A stretch of DNA of 7,909 nt, taken from contig JAASSQ010000127.1 of NCBI GenBank assembly GCA_021767845.1, positions 1 to 7,909 of the forward strand, read 5' to 3'. A model generated the notes under the pieces. That model was not told where the DNA came from, ran no database searches, and saw only the letters and a list, made by a program, of their open reading frames with translations. This stretch comes from Roseovarius sp. GTDB taxonomy: Bacteria > Pseudomonadota > Alphaproteobacteria > Rhodobacterales > Rhodobacteraceae. Shown in pieces: positions 6,551 through 7,909 of the stretch. Every line of letters starts with the position of its first letter. Position 1 is the stretch's first letter. The position numbers and the translations under genes are program-made.

Positions 6551-7552
6551 ATGACCCAGGCGCCAGACAGTCCTTCGGATGACCAGACGCGATGGCATTT
6601 GGACATCGTGGTGGCCGATGGCTTCGTTCTTTCCGAACTGGCGACAATCACCGACGCGATCCGCATCGCGAACCGGGTGGCGGGGCGCGCGCTGTTCTCG
6701 TGGTCGTTCCATTCCGCCACGGGCGGGCCGGTCGCCTCGCCAAGCGGTCTTTCGGTCGAGACCGCGCCGGTGCCCGACAGGCCCAGGGCGGATGCGGTTT
6801 TCGTGATCGGCAATGCCGATCCAGGCTATGGCCGGCGCAGCGTGTCGGGCATGGTGTCCAGGTATCGCTATAGCAAGGCGCGCGTCTATCTGCTGGCCGA
6901 GGCCGCCACCCGCTATATCGCGGAGGCCGGGTCCGTCGAGACGCATACGACGCATTGGGAAAACTACCAGATCATCCGCGAGGTCATGGCCGAGGACGGG
7001 ATGGACCTGTCGCTGGCGCGCGAGGGGCGCGGGGTGGTGACCTGCGCGGGGATGGGGGCGACCTCGGACATCGTGCTGTCGCTGATCGGGCAGATGACCA
7101 CGCCGGCGATCGGCACGGCGGTGGCCGACATCATGCTGCATCAGAGCGTCCGGGATTTCGCCACGCTGCAGCCCTATTCGGGTGCGGGGATCACCGATAC
7201 CGGGGACGAGATCGTCAACCGCAGCATCCGCATGATGCAGACTCATATCGAGGATCCGCTGCGGATCAAGGACATCGTCGCGGCTCTGGGCGTCTCGAGC
7301 CGCCTGCTCGAACGCCGCTTCGTCCTGGCACTGAACACCACGCCGCAAGCCTATTACCGGCGCATCCGCCTGCTGGCGGCCAAGAACCTTGTGCTCAACT
7401 CGGCGATGAGCATCCAGGAGATCGCGATGGCCTGCGGCTTCCAGAGCGGGTTCTCGGCGGTGTTCAAGAAGCAGTTCGGCGTCACGCCCGCCACCTTGCG
7501 CCGGCGCCGCAAGGCGCAGGGCGACGCGGGTGGATTCCTTGACCTTCGATGA
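6551..7552 (+). CDS. GlxA-family transcriptional regulator (DJ-1/PfpI-like domain + AraC HTH)
   Basis: A 333-residue DNA-binding regulator with two domains. Residues about 15-190 form a class I glutamine amidotransferase-like (DJ-1/PfpI) sensor domain, with the nucleophile-elbow segment VVTCAGMGATSDIVLSLIG holding Cys165. Residues about 225-325 form an AraC-type double helix-turn-helix, seen in IEDPLRIKDIVAALGVSSRLLERRF and in SIQEIAMACGFQSGFSAVFKKQFGVTPATLRRRRK. This is the architecture of GbdR, ArgR and CdhR in Pseudomonas, which activate catabolism of glycine betaine, arginine and carnitine. The neighbouring gene for a dimethylglycine/sarcosine-type dehydrogenase points to a methylated glycine as the signal (inference). 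The ATG at 6551 has AGAGG at 6540-6544, 6 bases upstream. The frame stays open back to an ATG at 6404, but that stretch covers the intergenic repeats and has no family-like sequence. Confidence 0.92.
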   Translation: MTQAPDSPSDDQTRWHLDIVVADGFVLSELATITDAIRIANRVAGRALFSWSFHSATGGPVASPSGLSVETAPVPDRPRADAVFVIGNADPGYGRRSVSGMVSRYRYSKARVYLLAEAATRYIAEAGSVETHTTHWENYQIIREVMAEDGMDLSLAREGRGVVTCAGMGATSDIVLSLIGQMTTPAIGTAVADIMLHQSVRDFATLQPYSGAGITDTGDEIVNRSIRMMQTHIEDPLRIKDIVAALGVSSRLLERRFVLALNTTPQAYYRRIRLLAAKNLVLNSAMSIQEIAMACGFQSGFSAVFKKQFGVTPATLRRRRKAQGDAGGFLDLR

Positions 7553-7570
7553 CGTGTTTGATGGTTTTTG

Positions 7571-7607
7571 ACGGTCGCATCCGTGGCAGGATGCCCCCGA
7601 AGACCGT
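7571..7607. promoter_or_regulatory. Nested inverted repeat before the dehydrogenase gene (possible operator or leader hairpin)
   Basis: The inner dyad is perfect: GCATCC (7577-7582), six spacer bases GTGGCA, GGATGC (7589-7594). Directly outside it on the left is ACGGTC (7571-7576), whose perfect complement GACCGT lies at 7602-7607 after a 7-base bulge. A TTGACG hexamer (7568-7573) overlaps the left edge. The whole lies 14 to 51 bases before the ATG at 7622, between two genes that probably form a regulator-target pair. It could be a binding site or, if transcribed, a hairpin just ahead of the GGAGG ribosome binding site. Confidence 0.4.
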
Positions 7608-7621
7608 GACCGGAGGCTCGC

Positions 7622-7909
7622 ATGACAAGGATTCCCGCGACGGCGCGCGCCGTCATCATCGGCGGCGGCGTGGTGGGCGCGTCGGTCGCCTATCACCTGA
7701 CCAGGCTCGGCTGGAAGGACGTGGTGCTGCTTGAGCGCAAGCAGTTGACCTCGGGCACCACATGGCACGCCGCCGGGCTGATCGCGCAGCTGCGCGCGAC
7801 CGCGAACATGACCAAGCTCGCCCGCTATTCGCAGGAGCTTTACGGCAAGCTGGAAGAGGAAACCGGCGTGGCGACGGGGTTCCGGCGAACCGGCTCGATC
7901 ACCGTGGCG
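7622..7909 (+). CDS. FAD-dependent dimethylglycine/sarcosine dehydrogenase-family protein, N-terminal part
   Basis: The first 96 codons of a flavoprotein that continues past the window end. Residues 10-38 form the FAD-binding Rossmann fold: AVIIGGGVVGASVAYHL with the GxGxxG glycines 14, 16 and 19, ending at the acidic residue Glu38 in VVLLER. Next comes LTSGTTWHAAGLIAQLR; His49 in WHAAG corresponds to the histidine that carries covalently bound FAD in mammalian dimethylglycine and sarcosine dehydrogenases (family knowledge). The expected full protein is about 800 residues with a C-terminal GcvT-like folate-binding domain, which demethylates a methylated glycine and transfers the one-carbon unit to tetrahydrofolate. 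That domain is not visible here. The ATG has a strong GGAGG (7612-7616) 5 bases upstream. It lies 69 bases after the GlxA-family regulator on the same strand. The exact substrate (dimethylglycine, sarcosine or another N-methyl amine) is not settled. Confidence 0.9.
   Translation, partial: MTRIPATARAVIIGGGVVGASVAYHLTRLGWKDVVLLERKQLTSGTTWHAAGLIAQLRATANMTKLARYSQELYGKLEEETGVATGFRRTGSITVA

Noticed and set aside
7568..7592. Promoter made of TTGACG (7568-7573) and CAGGAT (7587-7592)
   Set aside because: The gap is only 13 bases, too short for a normal sigma-70 promoter, and no better -10 occurs at 16-18 bases. The hexamer is mentioned only in the dyad entry.
6533..7768. 411-codon open frame on the - strand opposite the regulator
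   Set aside because: Shadow frame covering parts of two + strand genes and the spacer; composition is typical of antisense GC-rich sequence.

Overview
The window reads as ordinary chromosome from a high-GC alphaproteobacterium, most likely Rhodobacteraceae (Roseobacter/Rhodobacter group). The grounds are very strong G/C preference at third codon positions, the gene order SURF1 - thrC - M16 peptidase - GNAT acetyltransferase (familiar downstream of the aa3 cytochrome oxidase genes in this family), a GlxA-type regulator beside a dimethylglycine-dehydrogenase-like flavoprotein, and an intergenic hairpin element of a style I associate with these genomes. The taxonomic call is an inference from these features; no search was run. 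All seven genes lie on the + strand.

Region 1 (13-3927) is a tightly packed four-gene run. SURF1 (cytochrome oxidase assembly) overlaps thrC (threonine synthase) by ATGA. thrC overlaps an M16B zinc peptidase by TTGA, which gives the peptidase a TTG start. The peptidase overlaps a RimJ-like N-acetyltransferase by TGATG. The overlaps suggest one transcript with translational coupling, although the four functions are not an obvious pathway. The run probably begins upstream of the window, where cytochrome oxidase genes would be expected.

Region 2 (about 3959-6315) holds two single genes. One is an exported metallo-beta-lactamase-fold protein with a signal peptide and an altered first metal motif, preceded by a plausible promoter. 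The other is a complete FAD-linked D-2-hydroxyacid dehydrogenase (GlcD/D2HGDH-type) with a full zinc-site signature and no well-placed Shine-Dalgarno sequence.

Region 3 (6316-6550) is the longest gene-free stretch, 235 bases, and is dense in structure. It holds two back-to-back perfect hairpins, two inverted copies of a GTATTT...GAAG element, a 13-base tandem repeat, and three imperfect copies of a GGTGGCCGAAG-like unit.

Region 4 (6551-end) holds a GlxA-family regulator (DJ-1/PfpI-like domain plus AraC helix-turn-helix). The intact first 96 codons of a covalent-FAD dehydrogenase of the dimethylglycine/sarcosine dehydrogenase family follow and run off the window. Between them is a nested inverted repeat that could be an operator. 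By analogy with GbdR of Pseudomonas, this pair may handle catabolism of glycine betaine or other methylated glycines.

I did not find convincing evidence of a new biological system. The best leads are the repeat-rich intergenic segment, the nested dyad before the last gene, and the atypical metal motif of the exported MBL protein.
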